Below are positions 16,759 to 25,516 of a stretch of 53,384 nucleotides of DNA, one piece after another. The stretch lies in assembly GCA_012520815.1 (NCBI GenBank), contig JAAYNM010000060.1:1-53384 (forward strand). Direction: 5' to 3'. Position numbers and translations under genes: made by a program. The notes under the pieces were generated by a model, which was not told the origin of the DNA, made no database searches, and saw nothing but the letters and a program-made list of their open reading frames with translations. This DNA comes from Clostridiales bacterium. GTDB lineage: Bacteria > Bacillota > Clostridia > Lachnospirales > Lachnospiraceae. Each line of letters opens with the position of its first letter. The stretch's first letter is position 1.

Positions 16759-17587
16759 TATCGACGAGTACATTTTAAATGCACTTAGAGAGGATATTAC
16801 AAGTGAAGATGTAACAACAAATGCAGTTATGAGGGAGGCACGCAGAGGAAAGGCTGAACTTATTTGTAAGCAGGATGGTATTATTTGTGGGCTTAATGTA
16901 TTTAAAAGAACATTTGAGTTACTTGATGATACAGCTTCTTTTGAGGTTAATGCACAGGATGGTGATTTCGTAAGAAATGGTCAAGTAATTGGCGTGATTT
17001 ACGGGGATATTCGTGCATTACTTTCAGGCGAGCGAACAGGTCTTAATTATTTACAAAGAATGAGTGGTATTGCAACACTTACTCATAATATGGTATCCGA
17101 ACTTTCTGGATATAAAACTAAACTTTTAGATACAAGAAAGACTACCCCTAATATGCGTCCTTTTGAAAAGTATGCAGTTAAAATTGGTGGAGGTACAAAT
17201 CATAGATATAACCTATCAGATGGTATTTTAATCAAGGATAATCATATAGGAGCAGCTGGAAGTGTAGCCAATGCTATTAATATGGCTAAGGAATATGCTC
17301 CATTTGTTCGTAAGGTTGAAGTTGAAGTAGAAAATCTTGAAATGCTTAAAGAGGCTATTGAGGCTAAAGCAGACATTATTATGCTAGATAATATGGATAA
17401 TGAAACAATGAAAAAGGCTGTAGCTATGATAGATGGAAGAGCCGAAACAGAGTGCTCAGGTAATGTAACAAAAGAAAGACTTAAGGAAATTGCAGAAATC
17501 GGTGTAGATTATGTTTCTTGCGGAGGACTTACACATTCAGCTCCAATTATGGATATTTCATTGAAAAATCTTGTGCCAATAGAGTAG
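16748..17587 (+). CDS. nadC: Nicotinate-nucleotide pyrophosphorylase (carboxylating)
   Basis: NadC makes nicotinate mononucleotide from quinolinate and PRPP, completing the NadA-NadB-NadC route. Typical motifs are EDITSEDVTT, ERTGLNYLQRMSGIAT, LDTRKTTPNMRPFEKYAVKIGGG, HRYNLSDGILIKDNHI and SCGGLTHS. The start used gives MKINIDEYILNALREDI, which fits homologue N termini. ATGs at 16718 and 16730 lie closer to the purine run AAAGGAAAGG, so the true start may be up to 10 codons earlier. In every case it overlaps the 3' end of nadB, suggesting translational coupling. Confidence 0.95.
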   Translation: MKINIDEYILNALREDITSEDVTTNAVMREARRGKAELICKQDGIICGLNVFKRTFELLDDTASFEVNAQDGDFVRNGQVIGVIYGDIRALLSGERTGLNYLQRMSGIATLTHNMVSELSGYKTKLLDTRKTTPNMRPFEKYAVKIGGGTNHRYNLSDGILIKDNHIGAAGSVANAINMAKEYAPFVRKVEVEVENLEMLKEAIEAKADIIMLDNMDNETMKKAVAMIDGRAETECSGNVTKERLKEIAEIGVDYVSCGGLTHSAPIMDISLKNLVPIE

Positions 17588-17597
17588 AGGGAATGTT

Positions 17598-18191
17598 ATG
17601 GACGAAAGACTTAGTAAACAATTAGAGTTTGCATTAGAAATGGATAAAGAAAAAAGTATAGGCCGTCAGACTTATATTTTAAAAGGAGCAAGAAAGGAAA
17701 ATGATGCGGAACACGCGTGGCATTTATCCTTGATGACCCTACTTTTAAGTGAATACTCAGATGAAACCATTGATATAGCTAGAACATTGGCATTAGTCAC
17801 ATTACATGATGTAATCGAGATAGATGCTGGTGATACATATGCCTATGATTCGAAGGGGAATGCTACAAAAAGAGAACGAGAAGTAAAAGCCGCTGATAGA
17901 ATATTTTCTATTTTACCAGAAGATCAAAGAGAATATTTTAGAGGTTTGTGGGATGAATTTGAAGAGGCAAAAACCCCAGAGTCAAAATTTGCCCATAGTA
18001 TGGATTCAATCCAACCGATAATGTTAAATGATGCATCGGGTGGACTAGCCTGGAGAGAACATGGAGTTTTTGCACCTGCTGTTGAAAGAAGAGCACAAAA
18101 CACCATTAGACCCGGCTCTGAGAAACTATACAGACTTGCTATGGAAATTATAGAAAAAAATGTAGAAAAGGGAAACCTTAAAAGGGACTAA
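17598..18191 (+). CDS. HD-domain phosphohydrolase (YfbR/HDDC2-like)
   Basis: A 197-residue soluble protein shows the HD-domain metal ligands in order: H of ENDAEHAWHLSLM (near residue 39), HD of LVTLHDVIEIDAGDTY, and a distal Asp in SMDSIQPIMLND. This arrangement is typical of the HD_3 group that includes 5'-deoxynucleotidases. The gene starts 10 nt after nadC and is almost certainly co-transcribed with the NAD genes. This suggests, as inference only, a role on a nucleotide such as NMN or a housekeeping dNMPase. Exact substrate unknown. Confidence 0.8.
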   Translation: MDERLSKQLEFALEMDKEKSIGRQTYILKGARKENDAEHAWHLSLMTLLLSEYSDETIDIARTLALVTLHDVIEIDAGDTYAYDSKGNATKREREVKAADRIFSILPEDQREYFRGLWDEFEEAKTPESKFAHSMDSIQPIMLNDASGGLAWREHGVFAPAVERRAQNTIRPGSEKLYRLAMEIIEKNVEKGNLKRD

Positions 18192-18210
18192 ATAATATAG
18201 ATATTAGCAC

Positions 18211-18239
18211 TTGAATTTTTTGTCAAAATCGTGTAACCT
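18211..18239 (+). promoter_or_regulatory. Probable promoter of the ZTP riboswitch leader
   Basis: TTGAAT at 18211-18216, 17-bp spacer and TAACCT at 18234-18239. The predicted start falls just before helix P1 of the riboswitch. The -10 is weak. Confidence 0.4.
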
Positions 18240-18248
18240 ATTAAAGGA

Positions 18249-18330
18249 TTGCACGACTGGCGGAAAGCGATATAGTCGTGGTAGGTAAACTACAGGAAGT
18301 GCAAGAATTTAATGCCGACCGCCTGGGCGA
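18249..18330 (+). ncRNA. ZTP riboswitch (pfl motif)
   Basis: P1 is TTGCAC (18249-18254) with GTGCAA (18299-18304). Inside are ACGACT/AGTCGT (18253-18258/18274-18279) and GTAG/CTAC. The conserved ACTGGCGG region can form the pseudoknot GGCGG/CCGCC with the hallmark CCGCCTGGGC at 18319-18328. ZTP (or AICAR monophosphate) builds up when 10-formyl-THF is short and turns on purine and folate genes. The next two genes perform exactly the AICAR to IMP steps, so the assignment is strong. Confidence 0.9.
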
Positions 18331-18361
18331 AGATAAAAACAAGCTCAGGGTTGGCTTTTTT
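18314..18361 (+). terminator. Riboswitch-controlled terminator
   Basis: GCCGACC-GCCTGGGC (18314-18328) pairs with GCTCAGG-GTTGGC (18343-18355) with wobbles and a bulge, followed by six T. It sequesters the CCGCC strand of the aptamer pseudoknot, the expected OFF-state mechanism. Confidence 0.85.
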
Positions 18362-18423
18362 ATTTTGAGATATTTTTTCTGTAATAGAAGTAACCTTAGC
18401 TCACAACCACAGGAGGATTTAAA

Positions 18424-19140
18424 ATGAACATGTTATCACTTGAAAATGAACTAAGTACTAATGCATACCCAGGTAGAGGAATCGTCATTGGTAAATCAAA
18501 GGATGGTAAGTACGCAGTAACAGCATACTTTATTATGGGTAGAAGCCAAAATAGTCGTAATCGTGTGTTTATTGAAGTGGATGAAGGTATTAGAACACAA
18601 GCTTTTGATCCATCTAAATTAGAGGATCCAAGTCTTATAATTTATGCACCTGTTCGTGTACTTGACAATAAAACTATAGTTACAAATGGAGATCAGACAG
18701 ATACAGTATTTGATGGTATGAAAGATGGATTGACATTTGAGCAGTCACTAAGAAGCCGTGAATTTGAACCAGATGGCCCTAATTATACACCACGTATTTC
18801 TGGTGTTATGGAAGTAGAAAATGGCAATTACGCATATTCAATGAGCATATTAAAGAGCAATAATGGTAATCCGGATGCTTGCAATAGATACACATATTCT
18901 TATGAAAATCCAGTAGCAGGTGAGGGACACTTTATCCATACTTATATGCATGATGGCAATCCACTTCCAAGCTTTGAAGGTGAGCCAAAATTAGTTGAGA
19001 TTGACAAATCAATTGATGAATTTACAGACAGTGTTTGGAATAACTTAAATCAAGAAAATAAGGTTTCTCTTTTTGTTAGATACATTGATATTGCTACAGG
19101 AAAATACGAAACACGTATTGTTAATAAAAACGTTGAATAA
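18424..19140 (+). CDS. IMP cyclohydrolase, PurO-like
   Basis: The 238-residue protein resembles the PurO-type IMP cyclohydrolase family (LSTNAYPGRGIVIGKS, AYFIMGRSQNSRNRVF, PNYTPRISG). This family was first known from archaea and is unrelated to the cyclohydrolase domain of PurH. It would close FAICAR to IMP, the last step of purine synthesis. Its location between a ZTP riboswitch and a stand-alone AICAR transformylase supports the role. RBS AGGAGG lies 6 nt before the ATG; a second ATG two codons later is possible. Confidence 0.9.
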   Translation: MNMLSLENELSTNAYPGRGIVIGKSKDGKYAVTAYFIMGRSQNSRNRVFIEVDEGIRTQAFDPSKLEDPSLIIYAPVRVLDNKTIVTNGDQTDTVFDGMKDGLTFEQSLRSREFEPDGPNYTPRISGVMEVENGNYAYSMSILKSNNGNPDACNRYTYSYENPVAGEGHFIHTYMHDGNPLPSFEGEPKLVEIDKSIDEFTDSVWNNLNQENKVSLFVRYIDIATGKYETRIVNKNVE

Positions 19141-19225
19141 TCGAGATATGCAGAAATAGTTCAGACAAACAAGTAAAAGAAACCTATAAAAATATATAAA
19201 AGATAAAGGAAAAGTGAGGCATAAT

Positions 19226-20404
19226 ATGAACGAAATTCAATTAAAATATGGATGTAACCCTAATCAAAAACCATCGAGAATATATATGGAGGACGGTAGT
19301 GATCTTCCTGTTAAAGTATTGAATGGCAACCCAGGATATATTAATTTTCTAGATGCTTTTAATGGCTGGCAATTAGTTAGTGAACTTAAAACAGCAACAA
19401 ACCTTCCAGCAGCAACATCATTTAAGCATGTTTCTCCAGCAGGAGCAGCAGTAGGTCTTCCGCTTAGTGATACACTTGCAAAGATTTATTGGGTAGATGA
19501 CTTGGGAGAACTTTCTCCACTTGCATGCGCATACGCAAGAGCAAGAGGCGCAGATAGAATGTCTTCATTTGGAGATTTCATAGCATTATCAGATGTATGT
19601 GATGCAGATACAGCTAGACTTATTAAGAGAGAAGTTTCAGATGGTGTTATCGCACCTGGATATACAGATGAAGCATTAGAAATATTAAAGGCTAAGAAGA
19701 AGGGTAACTATAACGTTATTGAAATTGATCCATCATTTGAGCCAGAACTAATCGAAGAGAAGCAAGTATTTGGAATTACATTTGAGCAGGGTAGAAACAA
19801 ATTAGACATTAATGAGGAACTTTTATCTAATGTTGTGACTGCAAATAAGGATATTCCAGAAAATGCTTTAATAGATATGAAAATTTCTCTTATCACATTA
19901 AAATATACACAATCTAATTCAGTATGTTATGTTAAAGATGGACAAGCTATAGGTATTGGAGCTGGACAACAGTCAAGAATACATTGTACAAGACTTGCTG
20001 GCAGTAAAGCAGATAATTGGTTTTTACGTCAAGCACCACAGGTTCTTGGATTACAGTTTGTAGATGCACTTGGTAGAGCTGATAGAGATAATGCAATAGA
20101 CGTATATATCGGCGACGAATATGAGGATGTACTTAGAGAAGGCACATGGCAGAAAACATTTAAAGTTAAGCCAGAAGTTTTTACAAGAGAAGAAAAAAGA
20201 GCTTGGCTTGATAAAATGCAGGATGTGACATTAGGTTCAGATGCATTTTTCCCATTCTCAGATAATATTGAGAGAGCAAATAAGAGTGGTGTTAAATACA
20301 TTGCTCAGCCAGGTGGTTCAGTAAGAGACGATCTTGTTATAGACTGTTGTGATAAGTACAATATGGCTATGGCATTTACAGGAATAAGATTATTCCATCA
20401 CTAA
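19226..20404 (+). CDS. AICAR transformylase, stand-alone (PurH-like without cyclohydrolase domain)
   Basis: This is 5-aminoimidazole-4-carboxamide ribotide formyltransferase, which uses 10-formyl-THF to make FAICAR. Homology to the C-terminal half of PurH is visible in CNPNQKPSRIY, VLNGNPGYINFLDA and the catalytic Lys-His of ATSFKHVSPAGAAVG. The later motifs YTQSNSVCYVKDGQAIGIGAGQQSRIHCTRLA and SDAFFPFSDNI are also present. The N-terminal IMP cyclohydrolase domain of PurH is absent (392 residues instead of over 500). The ATG at 19226 follows GTGAGG; the GTG inside that RBS is rejected as a start. It pairs functionally with the PurO-like gene just upstream. Confidence 0.93.
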   Translation: MNEIQLKYGCNPNQKPSRIYMEDGSDLPVKVLNGNPGYINFLDAFNGWQLVSELKTATNLPAATSFKHVSPAGAAVGLPLSDTLAKIYWVDDLGELSPLACAYARARGADRMSSFGDFIALSDVCDADTARLIKREVSDGVIAPGYTDEALEILKAKKKGNYNVIEIDPSFEPELIEEKQVFGITFEQGRNKLDINEELLSNVVTANKDIPENALIDMKISLITLKYTQSNSVCYVKDGQAIGIGAGQQSRIHCTRLAGSKADNWFLRQAPQVLGLQFVDALGRADRDNAIDVYIGDEYEDVLREGTWQKTFKVKPEVFTREEKRAWLDKMQDVTLGSDAFFPFSDNIERANKSGVKYIAQPGGSVRDDLVIDCCDKYNMAMAFTGIRLFHH

Positions 20405-20428
20405 AATAGATGAAGCGAGGAATTGAAA

Positions 20429-20956
20429 ATGAAGAACATTGAAGAATATGTAAGAAGCATACCTGATTTTCCAGAAGAGGGAATAATATTTAGAGATATA
20501 ACAAGCGTTCTAGAAGATGGAGAAAGTTTAAAACTTTCAGTAGACCTAATGCAGGAAAAAATTAAGGATATTGATTTTGATGTTGTAATAGGTCCAGAAT
20601 CAAGGGGATTCATTTTTGGTATGCCTATAGCTTACAATATGGGTAAACCTTTTGCTCCAGTAAGAAAAAAAGGCAAACTTCCTTGTGAAACGGTATCAGT
20701 AGACTATGACTTAGAGTATGGTCATGCTACTATTGAGATGCACAAAACATCTATTAAGCCAGGGCAGAGGGTTGTTATTGTAGATGACCTTATGGCTACA
20801 GGCGGAACGATTGAAGCCATAGTTAAATTAGTAGGTCAGTTAGGTGGCGAAGTGGTGGGAGCTGTATTTTTTATTGAACTTGCTGGCTTAAAGGGTAGAG
20901 AAAAACTCAAAAATATTCCGAATGTAGAAAGTATAATTTGCTACGAAGGTAAATAA
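20429..20956 (+). CDS. apt: Adenine phosphoribosyltransferase
   Basis: Apt salvages adenine with PRPP to AMP in the cytosol. The PRPP-binding motif VVIVDDLMATGGT, the family segment IPDFPEEGIIFRDIT and GPESRGFIFG are intact. The product is 175 residues. The ATG at 20429 lies 8 nt after GCGAGG, better placed than the TTG two codons earlier. The 24-nt gap after the AICAR transformylase suggests that it shares the riboswitch-controlled transcript. Confidence 0.97.
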   Translation: MKNIEEYVRSIPDFPEEGIIFRDITSVLEDGESLKLSVDLMQEKIKDIDFDVVIGPESRGFIFGMPIAYNMGKPFAPVRKKGKLPCETVSVDYDLEYGHATIEMHKTSIKPGQRVVIVDDLMATGGTIEAIVKLVGQLGGEVVGAVFFIELAGLKGREKLKNIPNVESIICYEGK

Positions 20957-20962
20957 TAATAG

Positions 20963-20990
20963 ACACAGCTCATTTTGGGCTGTGTTCTTT
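20963..20990 (+). terminator. Terminator after apt
   Basis: ACACAGC (20963-20969) pairs with GCTGTGT (20979-20985) with an inner extension, followed by a T-rich run. Confidence 0.85.
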
Positions 20991-21018
20991 TATATTTGCT
21001 TGAAATTTAAACTTGCTA

Positions 21019-21047
21019 TTGATTTTTCCTATAGAAATAACTATAAT
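21019..21047 (+). promoter_or_regulatory. Promoter for rel
   Basis: TTGATT at 21019-21024, 17-bp spacer and a perfect TATAAT at 21042-21047. Confidence 0.7.
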
Positions 21048-21085
21048 TTATTAATTAGAAGTAAAGTGGAAGTGAGGGATAAAGA

Positions 21086-23374
21086 ATGTCAGAGACTAAG
21101 CAAATGGAAATTCAAATTGAAAAAGAATCACCAAAACTTAAAAATCCAGAAGAGTTCGAAAATCCTCAGGAGCTCTACCAAAAACTAATAACTACGATTA
21201 ATAAATATCATCCCTCTGATGATATAACTATGATTGAAAAGGCATATTCTATTGCCTATGAAGCTCATAAAGAGCAAAAGAGACGCTCTGGAGAGTCCTA
21301 TATTATCCATCCAGTTTCCGTTGCTATTATTTTGGCAGAGTTGGAATTGGATAAGGAAACGATGGTAGCAGGAATTTTGCACGATGTTGTAGAGGACACC
21401 GTGCTTACTTTGGATGAAATTACGGAAATGTTTGGGGCCGAAGTGGCACTATTAGTAGATGGTGTTACAAAATTAACACAGTTATCTTATTCTAAGGATA
21501 AGGTGGAGATACAGGCAGAAAATCTTCGTAAAATGTTTTTAGCGATGGCTAAGGATATTAGAGTAATTCTTATTAAACTGGCAGATAGGCTCCACAATAT
21601 GCGAACTCTCGAATATATGAATACCGCAAAACAGGCAGAAAAAGCTAGAGAAACTATGGATATTTATGCTCCAATTGCCAATCGTTTAGGTATTTCTAAA
21701 ATTAAAATTGAACTTGATGATTTATCCCTCAAATATTTAGAACCAGAAAAATTTAATGAAATCTCTCTTCAAAGAGATGGAAAATTAAGCTCAGGAGAAG
21801 TCTTAATAAAAAATCTTGTTGCAGAAGTTGAGCAAGAGATGATAGATTCAAATATAAAAGCTAGAGTATATGGACGTATGAAACATATATTTAGCATATA
21901 TAAGAAGATGGTTAACCAGAATAAGTCATTTGATCAAATTCTGGATATTTTTGCTATACGAATAATTGTAGATTCAGTGAAAGACTGTTATGCTGCGTTA
22001 GGTATTATCCACGAACAGTATAAGCCTATTCAAGGCCGTTTTAAGGATTATATAGCTATGCCAAAGCCTAATATGTATCAATCTCTCCACACTACTTTGA
22101 TTGGACCAGAAGGACAACCTTTTGAAATTCAGATTAGAACTGAAGATATGCATAAGACTGCAGAGTATGGTATTGCAGCACATTGGAAATATAAGGAAGA
22201 TCCAAACGGAAAATTAACACCAAACACAGAGGAAGAAAAACTTAGTTGGTTAAGACAGATTCTTGAATGGCAGTGTGATATGTCAGATAACAGAGAATTT
22301 ATGAGTTTGCTTAAGAGTGATTTGGATTTATTTTCTGAGGATGTATACTGCTTTACACCATCAGGAGATGTTAAAAACCTTCCAAATGGCTCAACACCTA
22401 TTGATTTTGCATACAGTATTCACAGCGCTGTTGGAAATAAAATGGTTGGCGCAAGAGTAAATGGAAAGATGGTCCATATTGATTATGTTATCCAAAATGG
22501 TGACAGAATCGAAATTATCACATCACAAAATTCAAGAGGTCCAAGTAGAGATTGGCTTGGAATTGTTAAGAGTACTCAGGCCAAAAATAAAATTAATCAG
22601 TGGTTTAAGACTGAACTTAAAGAAGACAATATTCTTAAAGGTAAGGAACTTGTTGAGAAGTATTGTAAATCAAAATCTATTGTTTTGTCTGATATTTTAA
22701 AAACAGAGTATATGGAGAGAGTTCTTGCTAAATATAGTTTTAGAGATTGGGACTCTATTTTAGCATCTATTGGTCATGGTGGTCTTAAAGAAGGACAAAT
22801 AATTAATAAACTTGTCGAGGAATACGATAAAAAAAATAAAAAGAAGGTTACAGACGAAGAAATATTAGATGAAATAGGCAATATGGACAAGAAATATCAC
22901 GGAGGTTCTAAGGGTGGTATTATCGTAAAAGGAATCCATGATATTTCAGTTAGATATTCAAAATGTTGTAATCCAGTGCCAGGCGATGAGATAATTGGAT
23001 TCGTAACGAGAGGTAGAGGTGTCTCTATCCACAGAACAGATTGCATAAATGTAATGAGCCTTCCGGAGATTGAAAGAGCTAGACTTATTGAAGCTGAATG
23101 GCAGGCAGAGGAGGATAGTTCAAAGAAGGGTGAAAAATATTTGACTGAAATCCAAATATTTGCGCGTAATAGAACAGGTCTGTTAGCTGATATATCAAAA
23201 GTATTTACAGAAAGAGACATAGATGTTCAAAGTATTAACAGCCGTACCAGTAAGCAAGAAGTTGCAACTATTTCTATGACATTCCTTATTGGAGGCAGAA
23301 GCGAATTAACAAAAATTGTTGGGAAGATTCGCCAAATTGAAAGTATTATCGACATTAAGAGAACAGCAAGCTAG
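21086..23374 (+). CDS. rel: Bifunctional (p)ppGpp synthetase/hydrolase Rel
   Basis: This long RSH protein (762 residues) controls the stringent response. The N-terminal HD hydrolase domain keeps HDVVEDT (about residue 97). The synthetase domain carries RFKDYIAMPKPNMYQSLHTT; the RFKD form is that of bifunctional Rel rather than synthetase-only RelA. A TGS domain (VYCFTPSGDVKNLPNGSTPIDFAY), a zinc-finger-like CCNPVPGDEIIGF segment and a C-terminal ACT domain follow. RBS GTGAGGG lies 8 nt ahead of the ATG. It is first in a run with the MBL hydrolase, hemZ and synthetase genes. Confidence 0.96.
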   Translation: MSETKQMEIQIEKESPKLKNPEEFENPQELYQKLITTINKYHPSDDITMIEKAYSIAYEAHKEQKRRSGESYIIHPVSVAIILAELELDKETMVAGILHDVVEDTVLTLDEITEMFGAEVALLVDGVTKLTQLSYSKDKVEIQAENLRKMFLAMAKDIRVILIKLADRLHNMRTLEYMNTAKQAEKARETMDIYAPIANRLGISKIKIELDDLSLKYLEPEKFNEISLQRDGKLSSGEVLIKNLVAEVEQEMIDSNIKARVYGRMKHIFSIYKKMVNQNKSFDQILDIFAIRIIVDSVKDCYAALGIIHEQYKPIQGRFKDYIAMPKPNMYQSLHTTLIGPEGQPFEIQIRTEDMHKTAEYGIAAHWKYKEDPNGKLTPNTEEEKLSWLRQILEWQCDMSDNREFMSLLKSDLDLFSEDVYCFTPSGDVKNLPNGSTPIDFAYSIHSAVGNKMVGARVNGKMVHIDYVIQNGDRIEIITSQNSRGPSRDWLGIVKSTQAKNKINQWFKTELKEDNILKGKELVEKYCKSKSIVLSDILKTEYMERVLAKYSFRDWDSILASIGHGGLKEGQIINKLVEEYDKKNKKKVTDEEILDEIGNMDKKYHGGSKGGIIVKGIHDISVRYSKCCNPVPGDEIIGFVTRGRGVSIHRTDCINVMSLPEIERARLIEAEWQAEEDSSKKGEKYLTEIQIFARNRTGLLADISKVFTERDIDVQSINSRTSKQEVATISMTFLIGGRSELTKIVGKIRQIESIIDIKRTAS

Positions 23375-23404
23375 AAATCTAGTTAAGCTGTTAAAAGGAG
23401 TTTT

Positions 23405-24022
23405 ATGCCAGAATTAAATATGAAACAGTTGGTTCTTGGTCCACTTAGAACCAATTGTTATATTTTATATAACGAGAAAAAAGAAGCAGTAGTTATTGAT
23501 CCTGGAGATGAGTACAGTAGAATCAAAGATATGTTATTAAAAGATTCACTTACCCCAGTCGCAATATTACTAACACATGGACATTTTGATCATATTGGTG
23601 CCGCAGCAAAGTTAAAGGAAACATACGGCATCAATATTTATGCCTATATGACAGAAAAAGAAGTTCTTGAAAAAGAAGAATTAAATTTGTCTGTTATGTT
23701 TGGAATGGGTATAACTTTAAAGGCAGATATTTACCTTGAAGATAACGAAGAGGTGTGTATTGCAGGATATGATTTTAAAGTTATACATACACCTGGACAT
23801 ACACAGGGAAGTTGCTGTTATTACCTGCCTTCATTTGAAGCTATTTTTAGCGGTGATACTTTGTTTAGTGGAACTCATGGTAGAAGTGATTTTCCTACAG
23901 GAAGCGAGACAACGATAATTAAATCTATTCGAGAAAGATTGCTTGTTATGGATGGAGATATTGATGTTTTTCCTGGACATGAGCAGTCAACAACTATTGA
24001 AGATGAAAGAAAATGGTATTAG
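23405..24022 (+). CDS. MBL-fold metallohydrolase (glyoxalase II-like)
   Basis: A 205-residue soluble metallo-beta-lactamase fold protein has the metal-binding THGHFDHIG, the second histidine region HTPGHTQGSCCYY, GDTLFSGTHGRSDF and a final FPGHEQST. It matches the small YcbL/glyoxalase II-like hydrolases found directly after rel in many Clostridia; substrate unproven. It lies 30 nt after rel with RBS AAAAGGAG and 9 nt before hemZ. Confidence 0.88.
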   Translation: MPELNMKQLVLGPLRTNCYILYNEKKEAVVIDPGDEYSRIKDMLLKDSLTPVAILLTHGHFDHIGAAAKLKETYGINIYAYMTEKEVLEKEELNLSVMFGMGITLKADIYLEDNEEVCIAGYDFKVIHTPGHTQGSCCYYLPSFEAIFSGDTLFSGTHGRSDFPTGSETTIIKSIRERLLVMDGDIDVFPGHEQSTTIEDERKWY

Positions 24023-24031
24023 GAGCCCCCT

Positions 24032-25516
24032 ATGAATATAATTGTTCGCATGAATAAAAAAGAATTGGAATACGATGTCTTTACTTTAGTGAGATCATTC
24101 TTTCCTGGTAGTAATGTTGTAACAGATGAAGAAAAAATAATCGAAGCAAAAACAAAAACAGAAGAAGTGCCGATACATTTAGAGATAAGTGTAGAGGTGA
24201 AGCAGAAAGATAATGAAATTATTCATATTTTCACTGAGATTCTCGGTGGTAAATCAAGTGATATAGATTGTAGCTTTAGTGATATAAAAGAGGCTAAAAA
24301 CGAGATAAAACGCCAGATTTATTATTTGCTTAAAGATTACAAGGGTGAGGAACTCCCATGGGGAATTCTTACAGGTATAAGACCTACGAAGCTTATAGTT
24401 GCTAAGTTAGAGGAAAAATGTACAGACGATGAAATATATGAGTATATGAAGCAAGAATATTTGGCTACAGATGAGAAGATAAAATTAGGCCTTGAGATTT
24501 CAAAAAGAGAACTTAAACTTCTAGATAAAATAGATTATGTAGAAGGATATAGCTTATATATAGGTATTCCATTTTGCCCTAGTACATGTCTTTATTGTTC
24601 GTTTACATCTTATCCAGTAAGTATGTATAAGAATAAAATGGATGCATATGTGGATGCCCTTATTCAAGAAATAGAATTTTCAAAAGAAGCATTTAAGGAT
24701 AAGAAATTAAACACTGTATATTTTGGTGGTGGAACGCCTACAGCCTTAAGTGCCGAACAATTAGATAGATTATTGCAAAAAGTAAGGGAAAGTTTCGATT
24801 TTACATGGTGTCAAGAATTTACAGTGGAGGCTGGCAGACCAGATTCCATTACGAAAGAAAAACTTTTGGTTTTAAAGAAGCACCAAGTTTCTAGAATATC
24901 TATTAATCCTCAGACAATGAAACAGGAAACATTAGACATTATAGGTAGACATCATACAGTGAATCAAGTGGTTGAAACTTATAATCTAGCTAGAAATTTA
25001 GGATTTGATAATATTAATATGGATTTTATAGTAGGGCTTCCTGATGAATCTATAGATGATGTAAAAAATACTATGGAGGAAGTTTTAAAACTTAATCCCG
25101 ACAGCATTACGGTTCACTCACTAGCTATTAAGAGGGCAGCTAGACTTAATATTTTCAAAGATAAATATAGTGAAATGACGATTGAAAACAATATGGAAAT
25201 AATGAAACTTTGCGAGGAATATGCAAGACAAATGGAAATGACTCCTTATTATATGTACAGGCAAAAGAATATGGCTGGAAATATGGAGAATGTTGGATAT
25301 GCAAGGGTTGACAAAGCCGGAATTTACAATATACTAATTATGGAAGAAAAGCAAACCATTCTTGCACTCGGTGCAGGAGCTGTAACTAAGTATGTTTTCC
25401 CAGAGGGAGGACGTATTGAACGAGTGGATAATGTTAAAAATGTAGATATTTACATAGACAAAATCCAAGACATGATAGAAAAGAAGAGAAACTTTTTATG
25501 GGAAATGTTATCTTAA
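24032..25516 (+). CDS. hemZ: Radical SAM coproporphyrinogen dehydrogenase HemZ
   Basis: This 494-residue protein is related to oxygen-independent coproporphyrinogen III oxidase. The radical SAM cluster motif is IPFCPSTCLYCSFTSYP near residue 175, followed by FGGGTPTALS and EFTVEAGRPDSI. The long N-terminal extension is typical of the HemZ branch found beside rel and hisS in clostridia. No other heme genes are nearby, so a role in heme synthesis is not certain; the family also includes heme chaperones. GGAG precedes the ATG, and the 3' end overlaps the next gene by 19 nt. Confidence 0.88.
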   Translation: MNIIVRMNKKELEYDVFTLVRSFFPGSNVVTDEEKIIEAKTKTEEVPIHLEISVEVKQKDNEIIHIFTEILGGKSSDIDCSFSDIKEAKNEIKRQIYYLLKDYKGEELPWGILTGIRPTKLIVAKLEEKCTDDEIYEYMKQEYLATDEKIKLGLEISKRELKLLDKIDYVEGYSLYIGIPFCPSTCLYCSFTSYPVSMYKNKMDAYVDALIQEIEFSKEAFKDKKLNTVYFGGGTPTALSAEQLDRLLQKVRESFDFTWCQEFTVEAGRPDSITKEKLLVLKKHQVSRISINPQTMKQETLDIIGRHHTVNQVVETYNLARNLGFDNINMDFIVGLPDESIDDVKNTMEEVLKLNPDSITVHSLAIKRAARLNIFKDKYSEMTIENNMEIMKLCEEYARQMEMTPYYMYRQKNMAGNMENVGYARVDKAGIYNILIMEEKQTILALGAGAVTKYVFPEGGRIERVDNVKNVDIYIDKIQDMIEKKRNFLWEMLS

